From the NCBI RefSeq assembly GCF_000150275.1, contig NW_002060951.1, positions 797,503 to 861,502 of the forward strand: a stretch of 64,000 bases of DNA. The letters are read 5' to 3'. This document shows, in pieces, positions 14,241-28,619 of this stretch. A program made the position numbers and the translations under genes. The notes below the pieces were generated by a model that was not told where the DNA came from, searched no databases, and saw only the letters and a list, made by a program, of their open reading frames with translations. Source of the stretch: Trichoplax adhaerens. Lineage: Eukaryota; Placozoa; Uniplacotomia; Trichoplacea; Trichoplacidae. Position 1 is the stretch's first letter, and the number at the start of each line of letters is the position of its first letter.

Positions 14241-17200
14241 ATTAGCAACTGGCGAGTTAGTGGAGCTTTTCCTTTAACGATTGGAGTAAAGAAGCACAAA
14301 AAATTCAGAAACCAGTTAATTTTTATTTTACTGGTGTGAGCAAGATATCTGCTGATTAGATCTTACAGAATAAGACTAAATAAATTTCTGATCTGATAAA
14401 CTACAAGAATCTCACTCATATTCCAATACAAGCAATAAATCAACCAAGAAAGACCAAAATATTGTACAACATATTGAATGATTCAAATTTAAATACGACC
14501 CGACCCCTCTTTCTTAAAATGATATTACGGTCATAGTAATAATATCTTGCCATCATCTTGTATATTATTAACTCTTTATAAATCAGGTCAAATACCAATA
14601 TAAACTAGAGAAACATCGCGTTTTCCAATTTTCCTGATCATAGCACCTACTTCGCAGTGGGCTTTAATCAAAATATGAAAACACGCCCGACAATAAGAAT
14701 ATCATACTTAACGATTATTTCCGTATCTTCTTACCAATCTTATCTTTAATTAAAACTATTAAAGATTACTTGCTAGATGCTCTATGTTTCTAATTAAATA
14801 ATTCAATAGCTTTTGTATTCTAATATATAGAAGCACAAATAAAACGAGCCGGTACTATTGCACTGCAATAGTAATAGTGTAGGAAAGCTGTTTATTTAAT
14901 ACCATGATCTACGATAAAGGCATATTCTGAAATCTTTAATCTTATTGCTTAATATGTAGCTAGTTTCTAGAACGATCAAAAACTACCGTATTACTTTTCC
15001 TTAGGGATTCAGTTAAAATTATAAAATTGGAAAGAGCTCGACTTAGTGCTATAGCAACTTTAGAATAAACACTACCAGAAAATGATTCTTATTCAACATC
15101 ATGATATGCCATAATGACAAGTTTTTTATCCTGTAATTATGATTTGTTAATTCAAGCTAAGGGGATAGAGAGCTGTTATTTTCTTTGAATTTAGCTATTA
15201 ATTACCCAATCGAATACTATACAATCATGAAAGTAGATAAAAAATGGAAAATTGATTAAAAATGCAGCACTAGATCAAGCTAAAATGACAAAGGCTTCAT
15301 CTCAATTATAGGACCAATAACTGCATTCTTAAAACAATCAAGATTGGCAATTTTTATCATTTTTTTCATGAGTTATCATCTTATGTATGTAATACTATAA
15401 CTCTATTACAAATTACTCTCGATCGGACAGCATAGGATCACAAAAGTAAATGATGTAAGAAACAATTATTATTTAACACCATGGAAAGCTTGAAATAGTA
15501 AAGATTTCAATCTTATAAATATGATCTGCCAGTTCATTCTTAAAACGAAGATATTTCACTACTCTTAGCATTTTCTAGGTAGTTGCTGGGTATCATTTTA
15601 TGTATCTTTTATCAATAGAAGACTAGAAATTACGGTACGCCCGATCCGGCATCTCAGAATCATTAAAGTAAATAATATTGGAAAAGGATTTTTATTCACA
15701 GCATAACACATTAATGATAGTATGAACTTCTTTTCTATGGTTATCACAAAGAACCTCGCTGTAAAATAATGAAGATTTGTTGTCTTCACCTTTTTCTTGC
15801 GATAATTATTATCTTTCAGGAATTTTATGTAGATATGGATTGCATCGATTTTATTTGTTATCATTCATTATTTAATTATCTAATTTTTAACATTGCTACA
15901 ACATTGCTACTCATCGAACCGCCCTAATACTGTATGTCAGCGTGCATGCTAAGAGATATAACTTACGAGTTTGCTATAATATCGTCGTTTCTCTCCTATA
16001 TGATCTACTGTACTAGACTCAATTAACATGGGATTGGATCTAAACCTATTCTATTTTAAGCCTATCGATGAAATCATCTATTTCGTATTACCCTCTACAA
16101 GTAATGATCGTATTTGACCTGAAAGGCATGGAGTAAAGGTAAGTACCCTAAATTCAAGTTCATTCTATACAGAAGCACACCCTTAACACTATCAATTTCC
16201 ACATTGATAGCTTAAGAGTCACTCTTGAATAAATTTTTATCAAATTGTAACTAGCAGTACTATCAGCCCGTAGCCAAAGTAAGATTTTTTAACAAGTACT
16301 AATTACTTTTATAATCTATGTTGAACAACGCTCGCGATCAGAATTATTAATTCAAATCTTCTTGATGAGACAAACTGATCTACCCTATCAATGATCTAGA
16401 CTTTATAACTGGCGTTACTTATAAATAATTATCAACAACAACTGTCATTAAAGTAGGTATGATCATCTGATATTCATAGATAATTTTGAAGTCAGTCATC
16501 AATCTAGCAATCTACTTATTTTTGCGCAAGGTGTCCATTAAGGTAATATAAGTTAATACGAGTAATACTTGATTCATTAATAACTTAGAATCGATTTACT
16601 TGACTCGTTTGCATCAACTAATTAATCAATTCGGCTGCTTAAGTATTATATCACTTGGATTTCTGTAATAATGACAGTAAGAAATAATCGAGTCAACTTG
16701 TTAGCTCGCACCTCACGCATTAAATAAATGAAACAGCCTACTCATTTTACAGTAGAGCAAGAGTCAACATATCACGGATTCAATACTTGAACAAATTTTA
16801 GTTGAATATTCCTTAAAACCCATTGGCTAACCTGTTGAATCAATCATGGAACGATGTAATCGCAAAAATAAGAATATGAGTCGACAATTAAAAATTGGGA
16901 CGGTTAGCTATCAAGTACAGTAAAGCAATTTTAGCTTACTGGCTTCTGCCTATACGTTCAATCATACTTAAAATCAATCGGATTTAGAACAATGTACTTA
17001 TTTTAAGATAAGAATCATCAAGACTAACGGTTTAATAAACCTTGATTCAAAATAGCCTTAGAATCCCATTCGTTTTAAACTAACTCAAAGTATTGGTCAG
17101 CCTTTCTCGATGATTTAAAATTATCATGATCAGATATTAAATTATATCATTTTAACTCAATTTGGATTTTCTTCTGCTACATTCAACGACTACAATTCTT

Positions 17201-20200
17201 AATTTAGATGTCTACTTTGGAACCAGCATACCTTGAATTCTCCAGAATTAATAGATCGTGACGATAAATATCAGGAAAAGGCGTAGATCAACTTTGTTCT
17301 TGGTATTCTAATAAAGGCTAATGGAATTGTAAATACATATATCAAGATACCAATCTAATCCAATGCTCCGATTTCTCGATTTGGTTTAAGCGAAGCTACT
17401 GTAGAAGCATGGAAATTGCTATAGATATTTATATATGCCGCTAAGCAGTTTGTGAAAAGTTATTCATGCTAATTAGACATTAATGAGAAAGAGGGAAGAG
17501 TCCTAGTCTTTGTCTGTCTTTTAGCTAATTACTATGCAATGTTCTATCAGTCATTTTCTGCTTAAGGTTGGGCAACCAAACAATACTGAATGCTTATTTT
17601 GAATAACATAATTACTCATCAATAAAGGCAAACAATATGCCACAAGAATAGCGCCTGTTAGCGACGGTAAATTGAGTTCTTTCTATATGGTCTAAATTGG
17701 CAAGCTCTACTATTATCCTTGAATAAAGGAGTGGCCTCGAATATAATACTGTGGAAAATGATCCATAAATGAATCTACTATCATCGTAACAACAGTTGCT
17801 TATGATGATAAATGATATTCTAAAGTACTTTTAAGTCGATCTGATCAACGCGTACGATTTGTATCCTTACTTTTAAGTCAAATGATGGATACCCTCTTAC
17901 ATCAGAATGTACTATTGTATGTTTTAACTTTCATTTAACATGGCATGATGATTGATAGAAAATTAATAAGAGATGTTGGTCTGTAATCTAAGTGTCAGTA
18001 GTTAATAGATGTTCGATACACTGATGCGTCCAATGAAAAGTCATCGAGTCGTAGACAAAACTAGTAGTCAGATGGAATATTCTTAACATCCTTGTAGACT
18101 AACGTCATGAAATCCCTTAATTCTATTTATCGGTTAGGGAGAGCTGTAACTGATAGTTAAAAGTATGTAGGAAGTTAATGAATCAATTTCAGCTTCCTCG
18201 CGCCTTTGATAATCATTTTAGGCATGGACAACAAATTTGTTTGTCGTACTAAGTCAGCAATTCGCTTCTTGCTGTAGTTTTAGATATAACGTATGTAAAG
18301 TTGGACTGTGATATCGTATTTGTTCCATTGAAAGTTGTATTAGCGGAAAGAAAAGCTAACTGGTCAGAGTGGCAGTTGAATAGATCTACACTCCTTAATA
18401 CTCACAATACATCAATAACTAGATATACTACTGTATATAGTGTAATGCTGTAGTTCTATTTCGATTAGAGTATGATAGAATTAGGTGGAATTGAATTTAA
18501 AATATTGCTCATAGAGAATTAGAAGCTATTACAAAGACGCAATACTACTAGTTATTTGCCGGGATTACAAAATTTGTAATATATTAGCCGATAGTTAACA
18601 TTTACTTATGGCTGTAGTACCCTCTAAAATTAGTAATCCTGTCGATTTTAATATGCAAAACACAGGATAATTCATGAAATTATTCCCGCATTGTATCGAT
18701 ACTGAATGAGCTTTTATATTCTGGGGTCTCCATATTAATGTCGCCAATTAATCTACTATCAATGAGATCAAGTTTTCTCGCCTTGCTAGGATTCTTACGT
18801 GAGTACATTGCCCTTTTATTCGTTTAAGTGATATTAATAAAAAATCTGCGTGCGTCGTTATGATCTCAAACTTAAATAGCTGTTTAAGGATGATTTAGGA
18901 TTTTAAAATATCTATGAGTTAGTCAATAGCTCTGTAGAATATGAATTGTTATGATACCCCGATATTTGCAATAGTAAGATTGCATTTAAATATTCAATTA
19001 CTGTAGTCATCTAGTCAGCAAAGATCAATTTTGAATTTAATTGAAGATCTTAATAAGCAGCATAAAATAGAAAGCACGCTATTAGCATTCTTACTCTTTA
19101 TACGTATTCCACTTCATATTCATACAATTACAGTATTATTTGCTGAGGAATATTTACCCTGATGCAGACTTACCATAATGCTATATCTTGTAAATGGTTA
19201 ATCCTACTTTAGGAATACTCGCATACTCACAGAAATTAATTCTAGTCTTATGTGTAATGTAAGGAAAAGGTTTATTACCGTAAGATCTGAAATCAACACT
19301 GGAATAACTGTATCATGTAAACATAATATACAATTGTTATATTGAGCAAGTCGACAGGCCGAAAGGTTTCAACCCGCTCGACAGTAGTGCAAATCTAATG
19401 TAGATCGTAAGCATAAATATAAAGCAAAAATGAAAGCAAGCAAAGATAAATGTTCAATTTATGCACTGGCTTTATACTATCTAATTACGTTATAAGATAC
19501 CAATTTATTTCACTGCCACGTATTAATAGTTTTAGGCTTTCTGACTGATTTAGAGAATATCCAAGCCGAAATATAATTTCTATAAAGACTGTACTACGCT
19601 TTTCCCAGTTAACCAGTAAATCACCAGATGAAAGCGAAATCAATGAGCGGTAGTAATGTCTTTACGTCATTAAAGTATTTTGTCATCTGAGAATATCTTA
19701 AGTGCTTGAGCTGATACTATTATGATGCAGCACCTATATTTAGCAGTTACATGATAGCTATACAAGATTCCTTATTCCAACATCATCACATTAATATTAC
19801 AGCGTTTCTTTCTTTATTTCTCTCTATCTTTAACGGGTAACAGTACTACGTAATCATTTATTATTGGAGATAGTAACAAAATCTTAGAAACGCATTACGG
19901 GGACTTACAATTAGTATTAGTAGTACAAGTAGATTGCTTCGCATAACATCTAGCTTAAACCTATAATAAAAATTTGATTCTTTAATTACACATTATTACA
20001 GTATTGCCAAAAGCGACAACCCTCTGATAAATCACATACGGGAAATCGTATTAATATACCGTTTTATATATCAATGTAAATATTCACATATTCTCATATT
20101 TATAAATGTTTCGGACTGTAGCTGCAACACTCTAAATAGCACTATACTTTTGATTCCATAACGCAGACTATACTTCATTGTAGATACAACAGAATGAGTT

Positions 20201-20463
20201 ATAATATTAGTGGATATTAAGATTATATCTATTCGGTTACGGCTTGTACGATGTACTGTAACCCTTATGGCTGAACCTGTAAGTGTTAGTATTACTACTA
20301 GATACTATCGAATACTGAATTCATTTCTTTAATAATTTGATGTTCCAATCAGGCCTACTACGAAAGAATTTAAATTACCATACAATACGGAATAGTCTTG
20401 GAAAGTCCCATATGCAAACTTTTTATCATAATTCTGCCACTGTTTCATCACCACAGCAAATGC
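14241..20463. other. Intergenic between tandem patatin-like genes
   Basis: About 6.2 kb of AT-rich sequence with stops in all frames. No exon resembling either neighbour or any other recognised family was found. The longest open frame (15598-15864, minus) has low-complexity codons and no domain. The promoter of patatin gene 1 should lie near 14241-14600, but no element can be named. Confidence 0.5.
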
Positions 20464-23400
20464 TTATACTGTTGTTACTTTCCGGCGATCGCGTAGACGG
20501 GGTAAATATTCGTTAATAAAGAAAGCTATAGTCCCCCTTCTTCCACTCTATAATTGTTAAAATGAATTAAAATCACCATTATACGAACAACTTCGTACCT
20601 TGCAGCGAAAATAAACACTTTAACAATAAATATCTTTGCAATAATTATTACATTGCACGATTATACACAAGCTCGCAAAAATGTTACAGTATTATTTTAA
20701 CCTTACAAAATCGTATTTCATTCCAATATATTATAATTCTACTTCTACTTTACTAAATGATGACTATGCAGCAATAAGTCGCAATATTAAGCTTACCTTT
20801 TTCAATAACTTTTTGTCTGCCTCATCCATATACCAATTTGTTGTTCCAACATGGTGAGTATTAATTCCAATTGTTCTATGTACATCCACACCCTTTCAAT
20901 GTAAATTTATAAATCACATAACATATAACCATACAAATTACTATTATATAATTTTTTAAGAAGTCAATATTTTACTACGAGGTATCTAAATTCTTTCATA
21001 ACCAACCTTTACAAATCTCCTTTTAGAACTCATTGCTAGTGTGTCCTATTTTTTCAATTATAGTATTTGATATTAACTTAGTCTATCAAATCGTAAATTG
21101 GTTCTACATAAACATAAAAAGTATATCTTACCAATAACGATGACACGTATTCAGAGGGTTTGGTTATGTTGACCCGCTCAAACCCAAGATGACCAGTCCT
21201 CAAATTTACACCAACAGAACGAAAATATCCAAGAATCTCATTCAGATCAACCTATAGTATTAATGCAGCTAATGTTACCTTCATTGACACTGCAGTACAC
21301 TAATGCCTATATTGAAGTATTTATATTTTAATCGTTCTTACAAATTTCTCAAGGCTTTAGTATAAGGTAACAAATATCAACAAAGCTTTTAAGCATGTAT
21401 ACAGTAAATCTTTAACATCTATTGTAATAAATGAATGTAAACTATTATGTGCACTATGCAGTAAGCCAGTAATTAAAATTGTTTTATCGCTCTATCAATT
21501 ATTCCTTTAATCTTTACCCTATTATCATTGTTCGGATTAATTTTTTTCATGAAGTCAACTTCACCACCCCGACGCAGTAGTTTCGACTTTGCAGTATTGT
21601 CTAAATTCTATTTACAATTTTAAACATTAATAAACATCTAGACTAAAAACCAACATTATGTAGTAATATCATTCTCTAATCCAAAAGTAGGTAACCCTTA
21701 AAATTTCTTGTACATCTTCCAGGCGATAATACGATGGTCTATTTCCATCAGTTACAGCGTATTTATCTAATTCCTGCATAAAATTAAAATACCATTACTT
21801 CTAATGCGGAAATGTTCGAAAACAGAATTTAGCAAAAATATAAAGCTAACAAAATCAGTAAAACACTGGGTAAGGCTATCACGTAAACAGAAAACGTGCA
21901 AGTACAGTGATACTAATTGTCAGTAAGACCTAATGGCAGCATGGGCATACTTGAAAGTCAGACGTGAGTATAGAGCATTCTTCTCGATCACAGCGACAGT
22001 TTACTTAGTATTGCATGCATATAGCAAAATCTGCTAGTTATCAACATTATTAGTGTATGTAGTAATTAACTATAATTGTAAGTGTAAAGTACTACAGTAC
22101 TATTGCAAAAATTATAAAGTTGATATGAAATAGTTAAAAAATAACGGCTTTTTGGTTGAAAATACTCGTAAAGTCTACGAAATGTTACAATCGCTTCGCA
22201 TTAAGACTATCATAAAGTAGTAATGTCATACATTCCATACAGTCTAGCAAGTGTTACAATAATTGCATAATGAATACCGTCATAAAACGTTCAAATTCTC
22301 GAAGTAAATCCTGTCGATCTGAATGAGAAACCTGAATGGATTTCCTAGTTTGTTTTAGCAAATTGTAATTGAGCTCCAATTAATATATTTTCTCGATAAA
22401 GGGAAAAAGAGTATGATTCTGCGGCATAAATCTGTATTGTGCTTAGAGTGCCAGTTGCCAACAATTTAACAACCGCTAAATTCCTATATACTTGCCTGCC
22501 CTTTTTCTGGGATAGTTTCGTTTGAAATTCCTTACTCAAATGATAATTTACCCAATTCCTAACCGATTGCTTAGGCATAGAGGGGTTATTCTCTTTGCAC
22601 CGATGAAATAACGAAGCTTCTCTTTCTATTAATTTTTTTGCAAATATTTCCGCTTCATTCGCTGAATACTACGGTAAGAAGCATGTTATAATAAAACGAT
22701 TAATACTCTTTATAATGTTGTAACATTTATTGGCGATATCATCTCAATATAATACAATTGTGATACAGCCATTCCGAAGATGCAATTTAATAGCAGGCTT
22801 AGATTGTACAGTTACACTAGTAATAAGTCATGAATACGTACGTAATCGATAGAATAAGCAAATTTCACAAGAAATTTATTCGGTATTTATTAACTTACTA
22901 ATAGTAGCCCTAATGTTTTCCAGTTGCATTCTGTCCCAAATCTGGCAGCGTCATCATATAATTCATCAATTCTCGTATGGAATGGTCTAAGTTTTTTAAC
23001 GAAATGATTTTTCTCTTCTAAGGAAAGCCACCATCCTAAACAAGTAATTGTACAGTAATTATGAAAAAGGCTTTGATACAGCGTACAAAACACACTATAG
23101 CTGAAGAACAAATTACTTCTAACGGGAATAGCTTACCATCTTAATTACGTACAGTAGAATAATAGCCATCTTATTGTTTTATATGAAAGTAGAACATCTT
23201 TACTTTATAGGCTTTACAGAAGTTACTACTGTATGTTATTGTCTATTTACAGTAGGTTGTTCTATTTTTAAAATCGAAATTTGAAATTTTTCTAACGTGT
23301 ATTATCGTATATTTTCGAAAAATTATTTAGAAAAGCGACAAGTATAGTACATGTTATTTTTTCGTAAGATTAACTACATATCGATTTAAATAATACGTTT

Positions 23401-25253
23401 GGAACACCGTAATAATAATTACAAATTAAGAAAGTTTACCGTCGAAAACGTGTATTGGATAGTTACACACTAAGCCACCATCAACGTAAATATCTTTCCT
23501 AGATGAACCCTTTTCCCATCCACCACATATACAGCAACAACACCAACAACGAATGCATTTACACGATTTTTCGGATATATCACTTTCATCATAATCTTCT
23601 CTAGGATAACGCATTCTTGCAAAGTAGACTGTAACAACAAGTACGCGTATATAGTCAATTCAAATCTCCTTAGCATTAAGGATTAGTTCCACTTCTCTTA
23701 TAAAAATATCGGTATGAGTACGAGCTACATGTATACTAAAATAATTACTAGTCTAGGGGCAAAACTGTAACAACACTAGACAAAGGTAAACTTTGATACA
23801 GAAAAAATTTAACAGGACTCACAAGGAAGAGACATTGACATTCTGACTGCTTTATAAATTTCCATGTTTGGCGTAGTTTTTGCGTGTAGATAATCTGCAG
23901 ATAGCCGATTTAAGTTTGTTGAGACGATACATAGTTCGGTATCATTACGTTCCAATAGCTAAAGATCAATACGTATACCGGTAAGTATCAAGTGTAGCCG
24001 CGTTAAATAAAATATGATTACAACTACTACATGAATACGCTCATTTCGTTACTATCAATTTCATTAAATAGTTATAGCCATCAACCTGAGCGAAAGTGAT
24101 ATCTGAGTCGATATTCAGTTCTTTAAACCTTTGTCTGAACCAGCGCTCAATTCTTCGCCCGGGATTCCAACCAAATTTGGTGATTAAATTGGGCAGCAAG
24201 CTACAGCAACCTAATGCATGATCTAGACTCGATAATATTTGGTTAACAACTGTTAGTATAGATGTTTAGCCTTGTTCAACGTAAGTATTGAATTTTAGTC
24301 TAATCTATATGCATCTAATAACAAGAGTTAGTCAAGTTGTATTTTGAATACAGCATTTTATTATGAAAGATATTAGTTTTAACTTCAGTGGATACCTTCT
24401 AAGATACCCTTAATATTTTGATTGAGTAAATAATCAATATCTTTTAGTTTCAATCCTATTGCAAGGAGAGAAGCAAGCATTGCACCAGCACTAGCTCCAG
24501 CTATCCGTTTAATCCTTCTGTTGCCATTGGCATCCGTTAGTATTCCTAATTCTTGTAGAACCTAATTGCAAATTGTCAATGCAAACATAATGAATAGCAT
24601 TGTAGAACTAAGAAAGGGTTCAGTTCATTAGTTTATTTGCATAGTATGGTAAATTGATCACTTTGATGCGTAGTATATTTTAATGGAGTTGAAGGATATT
24701 TACAGTATCGCTATAGGCTGGCTGTACTTTATTTACTGTAATTTATAAATGACTTTAACTTAGCCATTTGAATCAATCTACTATCCCTTTGTGCTAATTT
24801 TATATTTAAAATTTCTGATATAGAATTCGCTATACTGTATATGCACACTGTTTTATATGACTAATTGCAAGACATACTGTAGCTGCTGTAATACCATAAC
24901 GGGATTCATGTCCATTTTATGGGCTAGATTTACTATTTCTCTGTATTCCTTATACTATAATTCCAGTCATCATTTCTATTCTTTTCGGGGATTTCAATCA
25001 TGTAGGAGAACGTCATTTTAATATGATCAACTCAGTACAGTTCCTGTCATAGTTATCGAGCGTAACTACTATCATTCGGCTTACTTGTAATGCTCCGATA
25101 TAGGCGATACCCTTAACACCACCGCCTTCAAAAACCAAATTTTCGATTTCATCTTCCTCAGTTAATCGTCCTTCCTCTCTTAAAGTTTGCAATTCACTTT
25201 TAATATGATTTATTAATCCCAATTCTTCTGGATCGAAGCCAACGCTCTCTTCA
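20464..25253 (-). CDS. Patatin-like phospholipase paralog with one EF-hand (5' exon unresolved, at least 543 aa)
   Basis: Tandem paralog of the 5076-14240 gene. Exons: 25253-25085, 24561-24396, 24222-24086, 23958-23823, 23628-23440, 23035-22899, 22668-22492, 22331-22278, 21773-21696, 21607-21518, 21251-21132, 20892-20797, 20547-20464. From the first whole codon these give 543 residues plus TAA. The most 5' exon starts at an acceptor (TTATAG) in phase 2 and has no ATG before an upstream stop, so at least one more exon lies beyond 25253. The oxyanion loop is in FEGGGVKGIAYIGALQ (41-56), the nucleophile is S80 in GASAGAM, and the acid is D252 in VDGGLVCNYP. One EF-hand loop, NPNNDNRVDLNE, starts at N438. 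The C-terminus ends 27 residues after the start of the SGRRGTIAFFINEYLP exon, without the long tail of gene 1. Confidence 0.86.
21237..21538 (-). other. EF-hand loop split by an intron (patatin gene 2)
   Basis: The loop N438 to E449 is encoded by 21538-21518 and 21251-21237, with a phase-0 intron between loop positions 7 and 8. Positions 1, 3, 5, 8 and 12 are N, N, D, V and E. Asn at positions 3 and 6 makes it weaker than EF-hand 2 of gene 1. Confidence 0.65.
23525..23563 (-). other. Cysteine cluster before the catalytic Asp (patatin gene 2)
   Basis: Residues 225-237 read CKCIRCWCCCCIC, eight Cys in thirteen, 15 residues before D252. Position and CIRC start match gene 1, although the residues around the cluster have diverged. 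That argues the cluster is selected. Confidence 0.8.
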
Positions 25254-27280
25254 CTATAATGAATGAATTGATGTCAATTTAGCACCATGTTGCACGATCT
25301 GAACCTTAATATCGATGGGTACTCATGTTGTGAAATTTCAATTTGAAAAGATTGTCTGACTGTCATTCGATACGGCTGTACGTATGTTGTACTGTATTCT
25401 CGAAAGATGTTTACTGTAATGTATTTGTTGATAATAAGATTACTTCAACTTTGTACCACTAGAATTGAATTGACTCATTGTAATCCTCTTGATCGGCATG
25501 GTAACTGTGACTGATTGACGGAATGAATCCATGCTTGTCTAGAGTCTTCTCCAACCATTGGTACACTTGTGTGCAGTATGATGGATGTCTTACATAATAT
25601 GAATTCATGATTAAAACATTATTCTTATTTCAGTCGTACTGTAGATTTCTACGCTGTCATGGTCACTCTCTGCTGTGATAATACGTATACGCGTCGAGGA
25701 TAGGGTCGTTTATTCATTTTCATTTCACTTGATTGCTTTCCTTGGCTGTATTATTCATACATGCTCTTTCTACCTACAATATCTGCTTGATTGATACAGT
25801 AGAAAGAATTCCTGATCTGCAGTAAATTGACCAATGTCCTCAACTGTATAGGAAATCCTTGCACATCCGCGTCCACTTATTTCACACTTGCGTCTGACGA
25901 AAATTCACCTCTTATAGAGCACAAAAATGTTACTGTTGTACTGTACTGTACTGTTCACTTGCAGTTGCTGTATTGGCAAATTGTCTTCTTGTTATTATTT
26001 CAACAAAATGTTGATGGAGAAGGCACTAAATATTATTATGTTGCCTTCTATCGACAACGAATCATTGCAATGAGATGGCAAAACTTACCTCCTAGGGGAA
26101 CGATTACGATTCATCTTGATTCCTTGATCACAAGCGAATTGGCACACTAATCTACTGGATCATATTAGGTTCAAGTAACTTAATCCAATTGCAATGGCAG
26201 CCAGTGGACCCAATTAAAAGCGGTACTGAAACGTTCCAACTGGCACACAATCGTAAACGCTTGAAGCCAATGGTTGAAACGCTACTCCGCCAAAGTGACG
26301 CGTCTTGGAGTCAATAGTAGCTGTAATTGAATTACCATTTTAGCTGCAGCATCGGACGAGTACAGTATACTGTATGTAGCAGAGTCAAATTGCAATACGA
26401 AACACTGCCATCCAATACAACCCTAGTCACTGGCATCACTTTCTTTCTCTTTCTAAGAATGATGACGCAAGAGTCATTATCTTGATGACAATAACAATCG
26501 CGTTTCGCCACTCATTTGCTTTTAATATTTGAGTTATTGAACTATGGTCGCACATAGTCGCACACGTGCTGGGATAAATTCGAGCATGCGCGGAGATGCC
26601 ACCATTTTGCCTGAAAGGCCCGCTTTACTCACAGTACTGTGTACTGTACAGTGTACATAGTGTACAGTATAGTACTGTACAGTACGTACTGTAGACTATA
26701 GAGGTTAAAAAACATCTGTGTTTTTGACCAATAGGAGAATTTTTAATGTTGAACAGCTTTTAGTATAGAGAAAATAGAAGGAATTTCATACACATCACTC
26801 TACAGTACTGTATTTCTGTTTTACCAGATTTGCAGTCATTTCCTCTCTGAGCAACTGCAGTTTTATCTTCCTACACTGTACAATATTCATGAGTGTACAA
26901 TTCAGCCATATTGATATCGATACTCAGCGTAAGTACAGTATAATACTGGACGTACAATCGTATTTTGCTTGTCTGGTCCAGTATTTTAGTAACAACCCAC
27001 ATGCCTACGGCCCACTATCTTCTGAAAAGCATACTACAATATTTTAGCATAGCCCATAGCATGAAATTCTCGCCCTTTTCTATACTATACTCTACCGTAT
27101 ATACAGTACTGTATGATTGAAAGATATCAACATAGCAGGGCCTAGTGTACAATAACTGTACTTTAATGCCTTCCAAAACAGCAACGATATCCTGAACTAT
27201 GACCAGATCCAGACCCCCAGTAGTTTTACAGTATATCAGACTTTGAACTTTAACCATTCCTCCCTCTGGTCTCTAGTTTC

Positions 27281-27329
27281 ATTGCTAAAAAGTTTACAGT
27301 AGACTCTCTACTGTAAACTTTTTAGCAAT
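27281..27329. repeat. Perfect 23-bp inverted repeat with 3-nt loop
   Basis: Arm 27281-27303 is the exact reverse complement of 27307-27329, with a CTC loop between. It contains the TTTACAGTAGA/TCTACTGTAAA core. It could be a small palindromic mobile element remnant or a transcribed hairpin. Confidence 0.85.
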
Positions 27330-27526
27330 AAAATTGAAATGAATTATTATTAATTATCAAAGACCTTGGCTAGACCTGTCAGAGATTCGGTTATCAAGAT
27401 CATTTAGTAGTTTATGACTGTGCATTAGATCCAACTATGCAGTACAGTACAGTAGTTGGTTTCGCTAATCTGCACTCTCACAGTCAGGCCTCGAAACGGG
27501 CATACTGTACTCAGTAGAGTCGTTAA

Positions 27527-27607
27527 ATGGAGTGAAAAGTAACCCGAACCCAATGGAATTGTTGATTTTCTATCCCCAAATGAGTGCAATCGCTATACAA
27601 ACACTGT
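27527..27607 (+). repeat. Dispersed repeat, second copy (first copy 115-196, inverted)
   Basis: This 81-bp stretch matches the minus strand of 115-196. Shared words include ATGAGTGCAATCGCTATACA and TTGATTTTC. Both copies sit beside GTAC-palindrome clusters, which suggests one interspersed element spread with its flanking repeats. Confidence 0.75.
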
Positions 27608-28619
27608 ATCACCATAGAATTTCTGAAGTCGAATTTCGCCCTTCAAGTCTGTATACAGTACTGTATAGTAAAAAAGAAATTTGTAATTTCTATCGCTATA
27701 CAGTACAGTACAGTACTGAGTCTGATGAATTTCGATGGCACTCTGAAAAGATATAATTGTACTAGTTCAATCAGGTTCCAACGAGATCAAATCTATATGT
27801 ATTTGTAGTCGAATAACTCAGAAATGCCGATTTGGTTCTTATTTCTCGAAATAGTTTATAATTTTCCCGTAAAATTGGTTAAAAGTCTACAATATCTACA
27901 GTACGAAATGAATTTTTTCTACAGTCCAGTCAGTACTGTACTTGTACTGTACAGTACAATGGAAGAAGCACTCTAGTATTTGACCCATTTCGGAACGCTA
28001 CAGTACGGTCAAGTGTAACCTTGGTGAAGTACATTGTACTGTACTACTATAAAATGAACTGACAAGACCCTCCATAAGGGTCTCTACTGTAGTCTACTCA
28101 CAACAGGATTCTATGGACCACCGCAACAAACTATTGTACTGTATAGTAGAGCACGTCCAACACTCCTCCAGTTCCCTAGTCCCTAGCAACGCCATTGTAC
28201 CGTATCGTGGTCAAGGAAGAAGCACCATCAGTCACAAGTAACAAACCTTCTCATACCATAAATAGATTAATGAATTCTATTATCCGATATATGAGTCATG
28301 AACATGTTGAAAAAGACTTTTCAGTCATCAGTCATACTCATCCTTGATCACCCTTGGCTGGGGTGCCATCCACGTCATAACCGCGTAACGCTCGACCGTA
28401 TTTGCCGTATTGTACACCGACATACAGACAAACAGACAGAACATAACAGTCAAACCAATCATCGTTAACATTAGTCCAACGGTGGTGTGATCGGTGTCGG
28501 GCTGCCTATCTGCCTGCCTGCGTTATTGCTTGTGGCTTTTTTTCCGTCCATTCCTAACTGGAATATTATTGCAAGCGTTGGACTAAAAAGAAATCGAGTA
28601 ATCCATAAATGATTTGATT

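Larger units (their letters stand above)
25254..28619. repeat. Intergenic repeat island between divergent genes
   Basis: This stretch separates the minus-strand patatin gene 2 from the plus-strand ceramide glucosyltransferase. It must hold the missing 5' end of the former and probably both promoters. Clusters of GTACTGTACAGTAC-like palindromes lie near 25937-25952, 26631-26694, 27439-27454, 27657-27667, 27699-27718 and 27931-27958. An open frame of 107 codons at 25827-26150 (+) crosses one cluster and has no domain, so it is not called as a gene. Confidence 0.6.

Noticed and set aside
15598-15864. Minus-strand open frame of 88 codons
   Set aside because: Low-complexity composition, no domain, and isolated in an AT-rich gap.
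25827-26150. Open frame of 107 codons on the plus strand
   Set aside because: It crosses a GTAC repeat cluster, shows no known domain, and lies where the 5' end of a minus-strand gene is expected.
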